A stretch of DNA of 64,000 bases from the NCBI GenBank assembly GCA_022414725.1, contig CM039464.1, positions 56,463,836 through 56,527,835 of the forward strand, given 5' to 3'. A program made the position numbers and the translations under genes. Below, piece after piece: positions 49,336 to 61,977 of the stretch. The stretch comes from Microglena sp. YARC. Its lineage: Eukaryota > Chlorophyta > Chlorophyceae > Chlamydomonadales > Chlamydomonadaceae. How positions within the stretch are numbered: position 1 is the first letter of the stretch; each line of letters starts with the position of its first letter. Under the pieces are notes generated by a model, which was not told the DNA's origin, searched no databases, and saw only the letters and a list, made by a program, of their open reading frames with translations.

Positions 49336-50386
49336 ATGTGCACTCGGGGAAAGACCCGTTTTGCGCGGATATAGCGAATGGATTGATTCGATGCGTATTT
49401 GTATTTTATCGTACCGATCAGGTGGCGTCAGGCTTGAGCTATGGTTCGAAAAGAGTGTATCTTTGCGACGGACCCATATCATCCAGTTCCACCCATATAT
49501 TCGCAGATACAGAAGCTTGACCACTGTTACCTTGATCGCTCATTAACTCGCGAGATGTAATACGCTCTCGCATGTGAATGAAATTGCTGCTTGTTGGCTC
49601 TCTTGGTGGCGATTCTCGCGTTCCTGCCGAGTGTAGCCACTCATTCCAAGATCGGTAGTATCAGCATCAATTGCGGTTCACTCGATCGTTTTATGTCTTG
49701 GTGACTACTACTGTACTTCCTTAGAACTATAGCTGTAGATAGTAACTGCTTTTCTGTACGGTAACAGCTTCCCGTAGACTGTGTCATCCTTCATGACACG
49801 GTGACAGCTTCCTGTTGGTGCGTCACCGGTTCCCTGACACGCGCTGTTATTGCCTGCACCAGGCTTAAGATTCCTGGCTTAGGTTCTAGACTCAGGTTAC
49901 AGGCTCTCGCCTCTTCCACCGCTGGTGTCTTATGTGTGTCCCCAGTCCCTTTAATTATTCTCATCTCCGTGTATAGATTGGCGCGTCTGACCGCTGCAAG
50001 CATCTGTCCACTCTTTGAAGTGCTTAGCTGATAGGTAGGAAGCATAGACAGAGCTGAATGAGCTCGAACTGCGTAAATTAGAAATAGCATTCTTCAAAAA
50101 ACAAGGTTTGTGTCAAGGCCTGTCGCCTGTATTGCGACTGCTGCTCCCGTTGCGACAACGAACTGCTACTTTATTACTTGGTGCCACTCGGGGAAGTGAC
50201 AATTTTGCTAAATGTAGGCGAAAGACACGATTTGCAGCGGAGCTGAAGATTAATGTAGGCGTACAGTGGACGAAATGTCTTGGCTCACCGCAAACTAGCG
50301 ATCCCGGCAGACACCCAGAACTTTTCGTAGACTGAAGCGTGACCAATAACTCCTCGATCGCACGTTAACTACTGAGTTTTAATACG
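49336..50386. other. Unit C 3' segment, unassigned
   Basis: As 36661-37700. Small indels near 49818 and 49849 break the minus-strand frame open in B and D. Confidence 0.35.
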
Positions 50387-50648
50387 GCAGTGATGAGCAG
50401 GGCAGGGCAGGTGTTAGAGAGTAAAGAGGGGCAGGGATAATGGCAAGGGGCAGGACGACAGTGATGAGCAGAGCAGGGCAGGCATTAGGGAGCAAAGAGG
50501 GGCAGGGATAATGGCAAGGGGCAAGACGACAGTGATGAGCAGAGCAGGGCAGGCGTCAGAGAGCAAAGAGGGGCAGGGATAATGGCAAGGTGCAAGACGA
50601 CAGTGATGAGCAGAGCAGGGCAGGCGTTGAAGATCAAAGAGGGGCATG
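50387..50648. repeat. ~71-bp minisatellite, 4 copies (unit C)
   Basis: Two copies fewer than in A, B and D; the ones with GAGAAAAGCAGG and GATGATGAGC are missing. Confidence 0.92.
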
Positions 50649-50998
50649 GATACTGGTAATTGCCATTATCCATGCTCTTGGTTCTCAAATGCATGCCTTA
50701 CTATGCTCATCACTGTGGTCCTGCCCCTTGCCGTGCTCCTTTCCCTTCCTTCCTCTTGAACGCATGCCCTTCTCTGATCATCACTTTCCAGGCGTACTTT
50801 GCTCCCTTCCCTGCTTTGCTCTCTAAAACATGCCCTGATCTACTTATCGCATCCATGCCCCTTACCGTGCTCCCTGCCATTCATTGCTCTATAATGCCTG
50901 CTCTGCTCTGTTTAGCACATGCATGCCCCTTGCCATGCTCCCTGCCATTGGTTGCTATGTAACGCATGCCATGCTCTGCTCATCACCGCACCGGCCTA
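50649..50998. repeat. Inverted, degraded copies of the 71-bp unit (unit C)
   Basis: As 38108-38455. The central palindrome carries one change (GGTAATTGCC). Confidence 0.85.
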
Positions 50999-53900
50999 TG
51001 TTTTCATAAGTAGACAAACAGATAGCTGCCTGCAGGCTGCGTAAATATTTGTACTTGAACTTGATTAGCTACATGGTTCCAGCCAGCAATTTGGCTGCTC
51101 GTCATGCTTTGCTCGCTGTCTATCTATGGTTAATGGATATATAGGGAATATATGGGCTGTAGAGGATGTACATGTGTAAGGATGCTTTACATAGATATAT
51201 AGGTAGATCAATAGGTTAATGGATGCATAGTTTATTATGTATGTAATCTTTCTTCTCAAATCCTGATGTAATTGAGAAATGCTCATTGTAGCTGAAGATG
51301 TGTAGCTTCAGCGTGTCGCTGTCACCCAAGGAGCTAGCTAACTTAAGGATGGAAGTCAGGTGCTTCAAGTTGTAGTGTAGCTGAGCAGGCTCATTGTAGC
51401 TGATGGTGTGAAGATGAAGATGTGAAGATTGTTTTGCTTTCTGGCTTTGAGCAAGACTTCATCGTCGACCAGGAGCAAGAACAGACCGTCTAGTTTGCAG
51501 CGGATGGAAAAGAGATAATAGCATTTAGGCACATATTGCCTGCCAAGGTCAATAGGGGTTCTGGTGAATGTTCACTTGGTCAAGGGTTGGTATCTCCTTA
51601 GTGCGCCTACTTTATTGTAGGAAGGGCAACGCCATTGGAACTGAATCCTCTGGGTCGCTGGTTTGTGTCGGGAGACCCACCTCCTGGGGTGAAATCCTTC
51701 CACAACTTCAAAAAAAAAGGAATTGTTGTTGAATGTTAATGATGTTTTCAACTATTAGGGAGTTGAAAGCATTGCCAAGCACGCCCTGACCGGCAGGGTG
51801 GCATAATTCATGGGTGGAAGCTGCTTTCATGGGGGGTGGGTGGGTGGGGGCATGGTGGACCAAAGGCCAATTGGCCATACCCTTAGAGGGGATGGCTTTA
51901 TGAGGTGAGGAGCCATAAGAGCACGTATTTGTTATTTGTGCTGAAGGTTGTAGCAGGTCGGCAACCACCATACAGCCGGAGCCTCATATGGTGAAGGCCT
52001 TTTATACTTAATAATAACACAACGTAGTAGTATAGTATTAGTACGTTGACTGTGTGGCTGTAGGCCACAACTGTTTGGGGCTAACTTACATAACGGGTTA
52101 CCAGGGTTTTTCCTAAGGAATTACATTACTTCAAAACTATAATCATGTGGTGCTATTGTTGGCCAGATATTGTTACAAAACTAGAGATTGTGGTGCTATT
52201 GTTGGTCCTGCTGCAGCCTCTAACAATAGCACCAGCTTAAAAAGTGTGACCTAGAAAACACAAAGTGTAACAAACAAGAACTTTCAATTCAGACAGCGGT
52301 CATCACACATGCTAACTGGGCTTGAACTACCCTTGGTTAGACTGACAGAAAACAGTTTGTCATTTAGTAACCCAAAAAGCCAGTCAGCTAGTCAGCCCCC
52401 AAAGTAACCAATCAATCTGCCAAATACCTGTCAACCTACCAAAACCCCACCCAGGCAGCTAGGCAGTTAGGGCTCGCTATATCTCTTAGTAGCCCTGGTG
52501 CGCCATGAACAACAGAACCGTGGAAGCAAGGTTAGCAAGCAAAGGCAAGGTGAAGCTATGGAAGCAAAGCAGGCAAAATTCATAGCGAAGCAAAGCAATC
52601 TCAGTCGATGCGAAGCTGTGGAAGCAAGATAAGTCGAAGGGAACTGTCAGCTGTATGTGGGAGCAGAGCGATCGAAGTCGAAACGAAATCTCTCACACCT
52701 TATCTCTTTGTTCTTCTTTCCATCGATAACATGCTCAATAGTCAGCTCGTCGTCTACATCGTCGTCCACAGAGGCAGGGCTTGGCAAGGGGGCAGGACCA
52801 GGGCGGGCTCACCCAATGACGATGCCCCCTTTTGCTGAGCCAATTGAAGATGGTCTAATACTTTTCGACAGGGAGCGTCTTCTGGCGCTTGTGAATTGTG
52901 CTCATGGCGTCAGTTGACGTCAAAAAGGGGCGCGAAGGTTGAACACCTGGGGCTGCTGTTATAGACTTCCAGAATACTCTTCCAGAAGACTCCCTAACTT
53001 GCAGTTACATGCTAATCCTAACTGACTTTGGTACTCATGCATGGTGCGATGACTAAGGGGAGGCAGACGCGAAACTAGAGATGCGTAGTGCGATTTCATC
53101 CAGGGCCTTGTCGTCAAACTAGAGATTTGGGGTGCGATGAGCAAGGGCCCAAAACGACCTGAAATCGTACCGGGCCCAAACGGAAAAGTCTAAAAATCGC
53201 ACTTTCCGCTGAATCGCACACTAAGAAAAACCCTGCGGGTTACATTGAAATTGAAATTGAAATTGTTACAGCCGTGTAATACATTCACTCACAGGACGTG
53301 AAGTATAACGGGTTACAAGGATGTATGACCCCCGCTCCCCCGCCCCCCTCTGCACCAGTCCGGGCTTTTGTTCTGGGGTCTCCAAAATCTTCTTCATTAG
53401 ATGCAAACGGTTTCAAAAATTCGTCCTGATACGCAACCAGTTTTTGAATCTGTATCTTGAGATGCAACAATTTGCCAAATCAGTGTCTCCTTTTCATTCT
53501 TAGCCCCGCCAGGAAATCCTGGCATCATGCGATCACATACTGCTTACGGATTGGGCATGTACTATTAGTATCGTGGAGTGCGATGCCCAGGTGTAACCTT
53601 TGGGAAAGTAAAAACATTAAAAAACAGGCTGCACGATTTCCCTTACATTTGGGGCACTACTACACAACTGGGGCTGCACGATGTATCAGGCTGCACATTT
53701 TTTGGCGGACCCCCTCAGAGTCAACCCGTTGTCCTTTTGTCGAGTTTGTTTGTTTGTCATCATGTAAACCTGGCCCTTACTAGACCCTGGACCTGTCGTA
53801 AACCCTGGGCTCGGTCCGCTACGATCGTCAGACAGCTGCAGCGTGGCAAAATGTAAACATGACGACCACACCAGTTTGGACATGTGGGCCGTGGCCGTCC

Positions 53901-54232
53901 CGCCCATAGATCAAACGAGGCTCGATCTACCTCCATCCTCAATGCTGTGCCTCCTTGTTTTCAGGAAGTATTGATGAGGTTATAGGTTCTTCATAGGTTA
54001 TCAGACGTTTAAATGCGGCTTGGTTGATTGATGGTTCTATCTAACAGTCGTCGGCATGATAGCCAAGTAGCCAACACATAAATGTTTCTACGCGCCTAGG
54101 ACTTGTTCTTACATTTTGACCAACCAACATCGGAACAGTGCTTTCTGGGCTCGAAGTTTTTTTGTTTTGAAGTTGTGACATGATTTTCACCCCAGTATAC
54201 GCAAGATGCCGATCAGCTTTTCACCCCAGCTA
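50999..54232. other. Unassigned sequence across the C/D unit boundary
   Basis: As 38456-41684. Contains the minus-strand frames at about 52644-52810 and 53285-53470. Confidence 0.4.
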
Positions 54233-54338
54233 TTTTTTTTAACAAGGGGGGAACAGGGAAACGACGAATCTGATAAAACCTAGCCCTTTGTGACCAAGGA
54301 ATAAAGACAGAAGAAGACTAAAACGGCTAAGGGGTAGA
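54233..54338 (-). mobile_element. Minus-strand LINE 3' end, first part (unit D)
   Basis: As 28583-28690. Confidence 0.8.
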
Positions 54339-54601
54339 TCACACTGCTTTTGGTTTTGGTCGATGTAGCTTTTGCATTTTGTGGGGACCAAAAGCGGACC
54401 AAAAGCGGACCATAAGCAAAATCGAAACCAAAATCTGGTCTATGAGATCATTTTTGATCCGATTTTGCTTTCGATTTTGATTTTGTTCGCAACCTAGATA
54501 AAGGAGTACAACTGTTTGTTTTCAAGTCTGAAAGCTATAATGTTTTTGAACTGAAAACAATTATTTTACAGACCCAAAGCGCCGATGCCTTAAAAAAACT
54601 G

Positions 54602-54670
54602 TGCGCTGTCAAAACAGCGCAGTTGCCTCCCCAAAACTGTGCGCGCACCAGTTTTTAAATTGGTGCGCTT
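54602..54670. other. Two adjacent hairpins (unit D)
   Basis: As 28953-29020, but the right arm of hairpin 1 extends as ACAGCGCAG (C to G at the base). Confidence 0.7.
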
Positions 54671-55056
54671 TTGTTTTTTTGCAGGACCTGCAGGACCTGC
54701 AGGGTGCTGGGACCTGGAAGGAGCTGGTAGCAGGGAGCAGGGAGCTGGAAGTAGGGAGACTGGATAGTGGAAAGAGTACGGATTTGGGAACCTCTGCTAC
54801 AAAAAGGATGTAGCCAAGTCCAATTGGGGAGTAATGTAACAATTCACTTGCTGGGAACATCTAAAGAAGTACCAAGTGGAAATAATGTACAAATTTAAAT
54901 TCAACCTATTCAGTCTTGCTGCCTAGGAAATACGACGAGGTTCATGAAGCCCTGTTACCAAGTGACAATCTCTCTCGTGGGTACCGCACAAGTAATGTGC
55001 AAACAACATGCAACACAAAAATCAGTATAGCCATCTAGCTAGGGGGGTGCTGGCTC

Positions 55057-55648
55057 ATGTTTGGCATGAATGGACCACTCATAGGGTACGTCTGGGGGTA
55101 CGCCTATGTGGCACCACCCATTGTGTGGGGTGGAGCTGACAGTGGAGTGGACAGCCGACAGCCTGCCTAGTCTGGTCTTGGGACAGCAAATTGCTTTGGA
55201 AACTACGCACAGCCCCAGACCCAGTGCCCGGTTCACCTACACCTACACCTACACCTATACCTACACCTACACCTACACCTGCCCAGTTCAACTTCAACTA
55301 TGCTTTGATTAGAACTAGGCGGGTTGTTGAGCGTGCATTGGGTAGACTGAAGGGTCGGTTTAGGCTACTGTACAGTACACGTCTTTGAAACCCTGAAACC
55401 GCGTCCAAGGTTACTCGGATATGCTGTGCCTTGCACAAATTCTTGGAACGCAGGCATCCTTATCCTCGATGGAACCTATTGTTCCCTCTGATATCAACAC
55501 AGTCAATTAGGCACCTGGTACCATGGGTGCATCAGATCAGAAGAGGAACTTGCTAGCTTCCTACATTGAGAGGGTGCTCGGGGTTGAGCCCGTAACCTAC
55601 ACACATGCACAATTGGGAAATATTTTTCATGGCCCACTCGGATTTTAG
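55057..55648 (+). pseudogene. Harbinger-type transposase C-terminal fragment (unit D)
   Basis: As in unit B, plus a TGG to TAG stop at 55508-55510 in the segment before GTMGASDQKRNLL. Motif VVERALGRLKGRF unchanged. Confidence 0.75.
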
Positions 55649-56163
55649 GGATAGCAGGCACCATCCTTGTTCTGACCTAGAAACTTACCTAGAAGCTTAC
55701 CTAGAAATCTGCCAGTCCAGAGGTCAGCCTATGACATGCATGCCTAGGTCAGTCTGTGAGAGTCCAGGGGTAAGCCAAAAAGGCTGACAGACTTGCTCAA
55801 CCGTGACAAGAAGGGCTGAAAAGAAAAAACATTGAAAACGCTTAGTAGGCCGTTGCTTGAAAGCACACCCCTATTTATTATGTGCAAGCCCAATAGGCTG
55901 AAGAGACATCCCCAATAGCGAGAGAGATTTGGATGATTTTGTATTTGTTTACAATTGATGTAACACGTTTCTTCTCGTTTGCAGTTATTTGGGCCACATC
56001 TTAACACAATATAAGCTTGCAACTGTGCCGCATCCGCTGAAAAATGGAAGACTAGAGCAACAATAATTAAGAATTCGAGCAGAAAAGATATGAGTGGAAA
56101 AACGAATATACGGAAAAGATAATAACATAAAACAAATAAAGTTCCAGAAACAAATCCGGACCC

Positions 56164-56229
56164 AAAGCTAAATCGAGTCCAATACCCCCCCCCCCCCCCC
56201 CCTTATTGGATTTAGCCCGATTTAGCTTT
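56164..56229. other. Inverted repeat with 18-bp poly-C loop (unit D)
   Basis: C run 56185-56202, the shortest of the four; the right arm starts TTATTGGA. Confidence 0.75.
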
Positions 56230-56372
56230 AGCTTTTGGTCCGATGTTGGTCCTGATCGTAATCGATTCTGTAGTGTGACCACTTTGATTTGGGTGAAAAG
56301 TTAAATTAAACCAAATCGGACCAAAATCGGACCAAAATCGGACCAAAATCGGACGGACCAAAAGCAGTGTGA

Positions 56373-56810
56373 CCGACTGTAACAGTCAATTTCAGTTTCC
56401 TCCTCCACTCCCAAGGGACGCCTTGGTAGTGGTCGTTGGATCGGCCGTTGCCGTCCGTATGGCCGAAGCACTCGTCAGTTCCGGCCGATTCGTTACAGAT
56501 CACATGTTACCGATCTGAAGCATTATTTAATGCTGATCGACCGAGGGTCCTGTCTAATTAAGGACTCGGTCGAGAGTCAGCGAACATGATCGTTCATGTT
56601 TGGCCGTTTCATAGCATCGCGGCCGTTTTCGATTAAGTGCGTTCACTTAATGCTATAAAGTCCGTTCCGTTCTTTGAAGAAGTATCCGATTATCTTCTCA
56701 GATAATTGTCTTACGTTCTTGCCTCTTCCCGTTAAGGCCCGGTTTCATATCCGGTAGGGAAAATTACAAGTGAGTTCACTATTTATCTTTTCCATAGGCT
56801 TACACCGACC
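56373..56810. other. Segment between transposon and LINE remainder (unit D)
   Basis: As 30719-31156. Confidence 0.4.
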
Positions 56811-57499
56811 CCTAAGGGACGGACACCACCTGGGCGACTTAAGGGACAAAGGAGGACTGGAACAGGAGACAAACAAACCATAGGGACAAGGAGGAATCCC
56901 CCCAAATTAGCCCAATATTGGGCTAATTTCTCTTGAGAAGGGGCTGTGACAACTAAGAAGAAGAAGACCAAAGACTTAAAAAACGAAGAGAGAGCAAGGA
57001 CGTAAGGAAACACGCAGAGACCAGGAAAATAAAACTATACAAAATTAATAGCACGCACCCGCAAAGGGAACTGTTGCCTAACAAACCAAGCTGAAAAAGG
57101 AGAGGGGAAACCAACTAGGAAGGGAACGACCAAAGGAAGCTAGGGTGTGCAACCTGGATCAGTAATCGGAACAGTAAACTAAACGAGGAGAAGCAAACTT
57201 CTGGGGAAACTAAGGGGAGAACTTAGGGGGGAAACTGAATGAGGGGAAGCTAACTAAGGGAGAAACTGAGAAAAAGCAGCCTGAAGCAATTCTGAATCAA
57301 AAAAGTCCGGCCAAGTCTGATCTGGAACCTAGTCCTAGTCAGGCTCGGGATCTGGATCTGGGCTCAGATCTGGAACTGGATCTGGACCTAGATCTTGGTC
57401 CAGATCCAGATCTGGATCCGGGACGTGGTCGTGATCTGTGTCCAGATCTTCCGGGTCTGGGTCTAGATCAGGGTCTAGATCTGAGATGCTACTAGACAG
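56811..57499 (-). mobile_element. Minus-strand LINE 3' region and ORF end (unit D)
   Basis: As 31157-31850, with the empty CTAACTAAG-GGAGAAAC and AGACAG (57494-57499) sites. The minus-strand frame 57335-57562 reads into the Asp-Pro tail. Confidence 0.75.
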
Positions 57500-57554
57500 C
57501 CAAGCTGGCCCGCCGGTCTGCTGATGGAGTGTTCCCTTGACACGCTGGACTGTT
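57500..57554 (+). mobile_element. LINE family B remnant cut by a deletion (unit D)
   Basis: CCAAGCTGG to GGACTGTT, then directly GACCGCATGAGCAG. Compared with unit B, 31910-33772 is missing, with two shared T at the join. Confidence 0.8.
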
Positions 57555-57586
57555 GACCGCATGAGCAGCTAACTCACCAGATGTAA

Positions 57587-58061
57587 ACGTACGCTACGCT
57601 TAGGTACAAATCCTATGCGTGGCGTATGTTTGTTCGACGGCATCCATAGCCCCAACGTATGCGTAGCATACAATCGCCCACCTTGAAGCCAACCCAAACG
57701 TATGCTATGCATACGTTTGCACCATGGCATAACCAGCCCAAACGTATGCAAAGCATACGTTCGCCCTACCTCGAACCCAACCCGAACGTATGAATAGCAT
57801 ACGTTCGCCCCACAGCATAACCAGCCCAAATGTAAGCATAGCATACATTCGCCCACCTTAAGTCCCTCTGCATAATCTGCCCAAACGTATGCCTAGCATA
57901 CGTTTGCCCCACCTCGAAGCCAACCCAAACGTATGCATAGCATTCGTTCGTCCCACGGCATAACCAGCCCATACGTATGCTATTCGTACGTTCGCCCCAC
58001 CTCGAAACCAGTCCAAACGCACGCATAGCATACGTTCTCCCCACAGTGAAACCAGCCCAAA
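57587..58061. repeat. Palindromic minisatellite, left part (unit D)
   Basis: As 33806-34279. Substitutions include GCGTATGTTTG and AACGCACGCATAGC. Confidence 0.85.
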
Positions 58062-59494
58062 CCGGTGGGCAGCGCCTTCCTCGTTGTCCCCACTTCCTCC
58101 TCGGTGACGACATCACCCTTTGGCCCGGGACACCCACTCCTCCCTCTACCCTAAGGTTGTGGTCCTTCCTGCGTATAACAACCTTGGGCGCGATATGGCA
58201 GGTCCGTTCGTCCCAGGCTGACAGACAGGACCATCCTGAGCCCCTTCGTTCACCACAAGGCTATCTGCCTTTCCCTTGGCCACCTTCACCAAGCCATTGC
58301 CAGGGACTGGATGCGCACCCAGACGGATCTTCAACACCTTGATAATGGCGCCTTCTGTCAAGATTGGTGGTGTGGCCTAGATTGCTCTCTCACAGCGGCT
58401 TCCTTCGCAAGCTTATGGGCCACCCCCCCGATCTTTTGCACCATGATTGGGGTCACTCCCGGTGACCAGGAGCCTGATACCCGCACCATGGAAATGACAA
58501 TCCCCATGGCCCCAGCGCTCCCTACAATCCCAGACCCAATCCCAGACCCAGCCCAAGCCCTAGATCTAGACCCTGATCTAGACCCTGACCCAGATCCAGC
58601 CCATTCCCCGGATCTAGACCCTGCTGTAGGCCCTGACGCAGACCCAGCCCAAGCCCCAGCTCTAGGCCCTGATCTAGACCCTGACCTAGGTCCAGCCCAA
58701 GCCCCAGCTCTAGGCCCTGATAATGACGCTGGCCTAGATCCAGCCCAAGCCCAAGATCAAGACCCTGCCCCAGATCAGGATCAGGTTCTAGATTTGGACA
58801 CAGCTCACAACCACGTTCCAAATCCGGGTTCTATATCTGGACCAAGATCAGGGTCCAGATCTGCGCTAAGATCCAGATCAAGATCTAGATCTTGATACTG
58901 TCTCTGTCTTCATTCCTATTGTTTACCTGCCCAGACCAGTCTTTTATGGTTTTGCTTTGCTTCCAGTTGTCTTTCTTCTTTTCTGGGGTTTCAGGGTTGC
59001 CTCCCTGCTTTTGGCTTGTTTTCGCAGTTTCTCCCTTAGTTTGCTTTCCCTAGATCAGTTTCCACCCTTAGTTGCCTCCTTAGTTCCCCCCTCAGTTTCC
59101 CCCTTAGTTCCCCCCCCCCCCCCCCCCCTCCCCCCTTTTTCTCTTAGTTTCTCGCATAGTTTTCCTTTTAGTCCTCCTTAGTTTGCATCTCCTCTTTCAG
59201 TCTTCTGATCCGGTGACTGTTAGAGGTTGCAATGTTTTGGCCCCCCCCTTCATAGGTTTTTTTTCTTAGTAGTCCTAGCCCCTTCTCTTAGGCTTCCTGT
59301 TTTGGTCTCCTTCCTTGCCTCTCTGGTTTGTTTGTCTTCTGTTCCTGTCCTCCTTTGACCCTTAAGTCACCCAGGTGGTGTCCGTCCCTTAGCTGTTCTT
59401 GTCTTTTTCTTTGGTCTTTTCTCCTTGGTCACTAAGGGCTAGGTTTTATCAGTTGCGCCTTTTCCTGGTTCCCCCCGTTGTAAAAAAAAAAAAA
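58062..59494 (+). mobile_element. LINE family A inserted in the minisatellite, no nested tail (unit D)
   Basis: Same insertion as in A and B but without the nested tail, thus the ancestral form of this LINE copy. Ends with the family A tail and a poly-A at 59482-59494. The last stem arm is mutated (CCCGTTGT). Confidence 0.85.
58311..58895 (+). CDS. LINE ORF end, 194 codons, with Asp-Pro tail (unit D)
   Basis: Open frame from MRTQTDLQHLDNGAFCQDWW through CSLTAASFASLWATPP and TMEMTIPMAPALPTIPDPIP into a ~100-residue Asp-Pro-rich tail (DLDPDLDPDPDPAHSPDLDP and similar) and then an Arg-Ser end (SRSALRSRSRSRS). Upstream coding sequence is in another frame because of a 4-bp difference near 58246. 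Second example, after 19570-20409, of the tail in frame with the conserved part. Confidence 0.45.
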   Translation: MRTQTDLQHLDNGAFCQDWWCGLDCSLTAASFASLWATPPIFCTMIGVTPGDQEPDTRTMEMTIPMAPALPTIPDPIPDPAQALDLDPDLDPDPDPAHSPDLDPAVGPDADPAQAPALGPDLDPDLGPAQAPALGPDNDAGLDPAQAQDQDPAPDQDQVLDLDTAHNHVPNPGSISGPRSGSRSALRSRSRSRS

Positions 59495-59716
59495 GACGTA
59501 CGCCTGGCATACGTTTGTCCCACCTCGTAGCCAACCAAGACATATGCACAGCATACGTTGGCCCGCGGCATAACCAGCCCAAACGTATGCATAGCTTACG
59601 TCAAACGTACACATAACAAACGTTCGTCCAACGGATTAACCAACCCAAACGTATCCAATGTGTACGTTCGCCCCACCTCACAACCAGCCCATCCAAACAT
59701 GTGCATAGCCGAACCT
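59495..59716. repeat. Palindromic minisatellite, right part (unit D)
   Basis: As 35993-36231, minus part of one unit near 59600. Confidence 0.8.
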
Positions 59717-60142
59717 GGGGGGGGGGGGGAGGGGTTTGGTGGGTACTGCCATGGCTGCATGGGGGTTTGGTGGGTACTGCCATGGCTGTGAAAGGGTTGT
59801 TGTTGCTGTTGGGGGGGGGGGGGTCTTCCATGGCTGCGTAGGGGTTGGGGGGGCCCTGCAAGGCTGCAATGGCTGTGAAGGGGTTGAGGGGGCCCTGCCA
59901 TGACTGTGACGGGTTGGGGGGGGGGGCTGCCATAGCTGTGTAGGGGAGGAGGGGCACTGCCATGGATGTGTAGGGTGAAGGGGCTCTGCCATGGCTTTGG
60001 AGGGGTTGGTGGGGCCCCGCCATGGCTGTGTAGGGGTGGGGGGTGGGGTGGGGGTGGGGGTGGGGGGGGGCTGCCATGGCTCTGCAGGGGTGGGGGGGCC
60101 CTGCTGCAATGGATGTGTAGGGGAGGAAGGGCACTGCCCTGC
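59717..60142. repeat. G-rich CCATGG minisatellite (unit D)
   Basis: As in the other units; GTGGGG runs at 60036-60070. Confidence 0.85.
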
Positions 60143-61196
60143 CATGGATGTGCACTCGGGGAAAGACCCGTTTTGCGCGGATATAGCGAATGGATTGATT
60201 CGATGCGTATTTGTATTTTATCGTACCAATCAGGTGGCGTCAGGCTTGAGCTATGGTTCGAAAAGAGTGTATCTTTGCGACGGACCCATACCATCGAGTT
60301 CCACCCATATATTCGCAGATACAGAAGCTTGACCACTGTTACCTTGATCGCTCATTAACTCGCGAGATGTAATACGCTCTCGCATGTGAATGAAATTGCT
60401 GCTTGTTGGCTCTCTTGGTGGCGATTCTCGCGTTCCTGCCGAGTGTAGCCACTCATTCCAAGATCGGTAGTATCAGCATCAATTGCGGTTCACTCGATCG
60501 TTTTATGTTTTGGTGACTACGACTGTACTTCCTTAGAACTATAGCTGTAGATAGTAACTGCTTTTCTGTACGGTAACAGCTTCCCGTAGACTGTGTCATC
60601 CTTTATGACACGGTGACAGCTTCCTGTTGGCTGCGTCACCGGTTCCCCTGACACGCGCTGTATTGCCTGCACCAGGCTTAAGATTCCTGGCTTAGGTTCT
60701 AGACTCAGGTTACAGGCTCTCGCCTCTTCCACCGCTGGTGTCTTATGTGTGTCCCCAGTCCCTTTAATTATTCTCATCTCCATGTATAGATTGGCGCATC
60801 TGACCGCTGCAAGCATCTGTCCACTCTTTGAAGTGCTTAGCTGATAGGTAGGAAGCATAGACAGAGCTGAATGAGCTCGAACTGCGTAAATTAGAAATAG
60901 CATTCTTCAAAAACAAGGTTTGTGTCAAGGCCTGTCGCCTGTATTGCGACTGCTGCTCCCGTTGCGACAACGAACTGCTACTTTATTACTTGGTGCCACT
61001 CGGGGAAGTGACAATTTTGCTAAATGTAGGCGAAAGACACGATTTGCAGCGGAACTGAAGATTAATGTAGGCGTACAGTGGACGAAATGTCTTGGCTCAC
61101 CGCAAACTAGCGATCCCGGCAGACACCCAGAACTTTTCGTAGACTGAAGCGTGACCAATAACTCCTTGATCGCACGTTAACTACTGAGTTTTAATA
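60143..61196. other. Unit D 3' segment with an open minus-strand frame
   Basis: As 36661-37700; the minus-strand frame 60517-60903 (128 codons) is open. No domain recognised. Confidence 0.3.
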
Positions 61197-61614
61197 CGAC
61201 AGTGATGAGCAGGGCAGGGCAGGTGTTAGGGAGTAAAGAGGGGCAGGGATAATGGCAAGGGGCAGGACGACAGTGATGAGCAGAGCAGGGCAAGCATTAG
61301 GGAGCAAAGAGGGGCAGGGATAATGGCAAGGGGCAAGACGACAGTGATGAGCAGAGAAAAGCAGGCGTTGGAGAGCAAAAAGGGGCAGGGATAATGGTGA
61401 GGGGCAGGACGACAGTGATGATGAGCAGAGTAGGGCAGGCGTTAGAGAGCAAAGAGGGGCAGGGATAATGGCGAGGGGCAGGACGACAGTGATGAGCAGA
61501 GCAGGGCAGGCGTCAGAGAGCAAAGAGGGGCAGGGATAATGGCAAGGTGCAAGACGACAGTGATGAGCAGAGCAGGGCAGGCGTTAAAGATCAAAGAGGG
61601 GCATGGATACTGGC
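61197..61614. repeat. ~71-bp minisatellite, 6 copies (unit D)
   Basis: As in unit B. Confidence 0.92.
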
Positions 61615-61623
61615 AATTGCCAT

Positions 61624-61977
61624 CTTAGATCAGCAAGACCTTTGCTTGCATGCCTTTCCTTCTTTTCTGTGTTGCTCTTGGAGGTTACAGTGGTGTTTTG
61701 TTGGTTGGGGAGGAAGAGTGTTGCTTGGAGGTGGGGGTGGTGCTCGGAAGGCCCTTAGTCCTTTGTCCTCCTAGTAATTAGTTTGTGTCCCTCGGTCTTT
61801 TGTCCCCTAGTCTTTTCGTCTTTTCTCTTCGGATCTTTTGTCTTAGCGGACTTTTGGTCCATGTCCTCTAGTCTTCTTCTTTGGTTTTTCTTCCTCGGTC
61901 ACATAGGGCTAGGTTTTATCAGATGTTCCCTTTCCTGGTTCCTCCCTATGTAAAAAAAAAAAAAAAAAAAAAAAAAA
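61624..61977 (+). mobile_element. Private LINE family B tail inserted at the palindrome centre
   Basis: Units A-C read GGCAATTGCCATTATCCATG (or a variant) without interruption. Here ~354 bp from CTTAGATCAGCAAGACC to a 28-bp poly-A are inserted after GGCAATTGCCAT. No convincing duplication; a TA seems lost or absorbed. The terminal stem ACATAGGG/CCCTATGT is intact. Confidence 0.9.

Larger units (their letters stand above)
38742..51280 (+). repeat. Array unit C
   Basis: It shares the family B insertion (44734-45752) and the telomere-LINE chimera (45997-47179) with A. It is rearranged downstream: a segment at 47381-48664 is inverted, the twin-oriented LINE is missing, and the 71-bp minisatellite has 4 copies instead of 6. 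Confidence 0.85.
54339..56372. mobile_element. Harbinger-like DNA transposon, 2.03 kb (unit D)
   Basis: Both 16-bp TIRs intact. One subterminal AAATCGGACC copy fewer than in B. An 11-bp insertion (TGAGTGGAAAA) lies near 56091. Confidence 0.75.

Noticed and set aside
60517..60903. A conserved 128-codon minus-strand gene
   Set aside because: Identity between units reflects recent duplication, two of four copies are broken, and no domain is recognisable.
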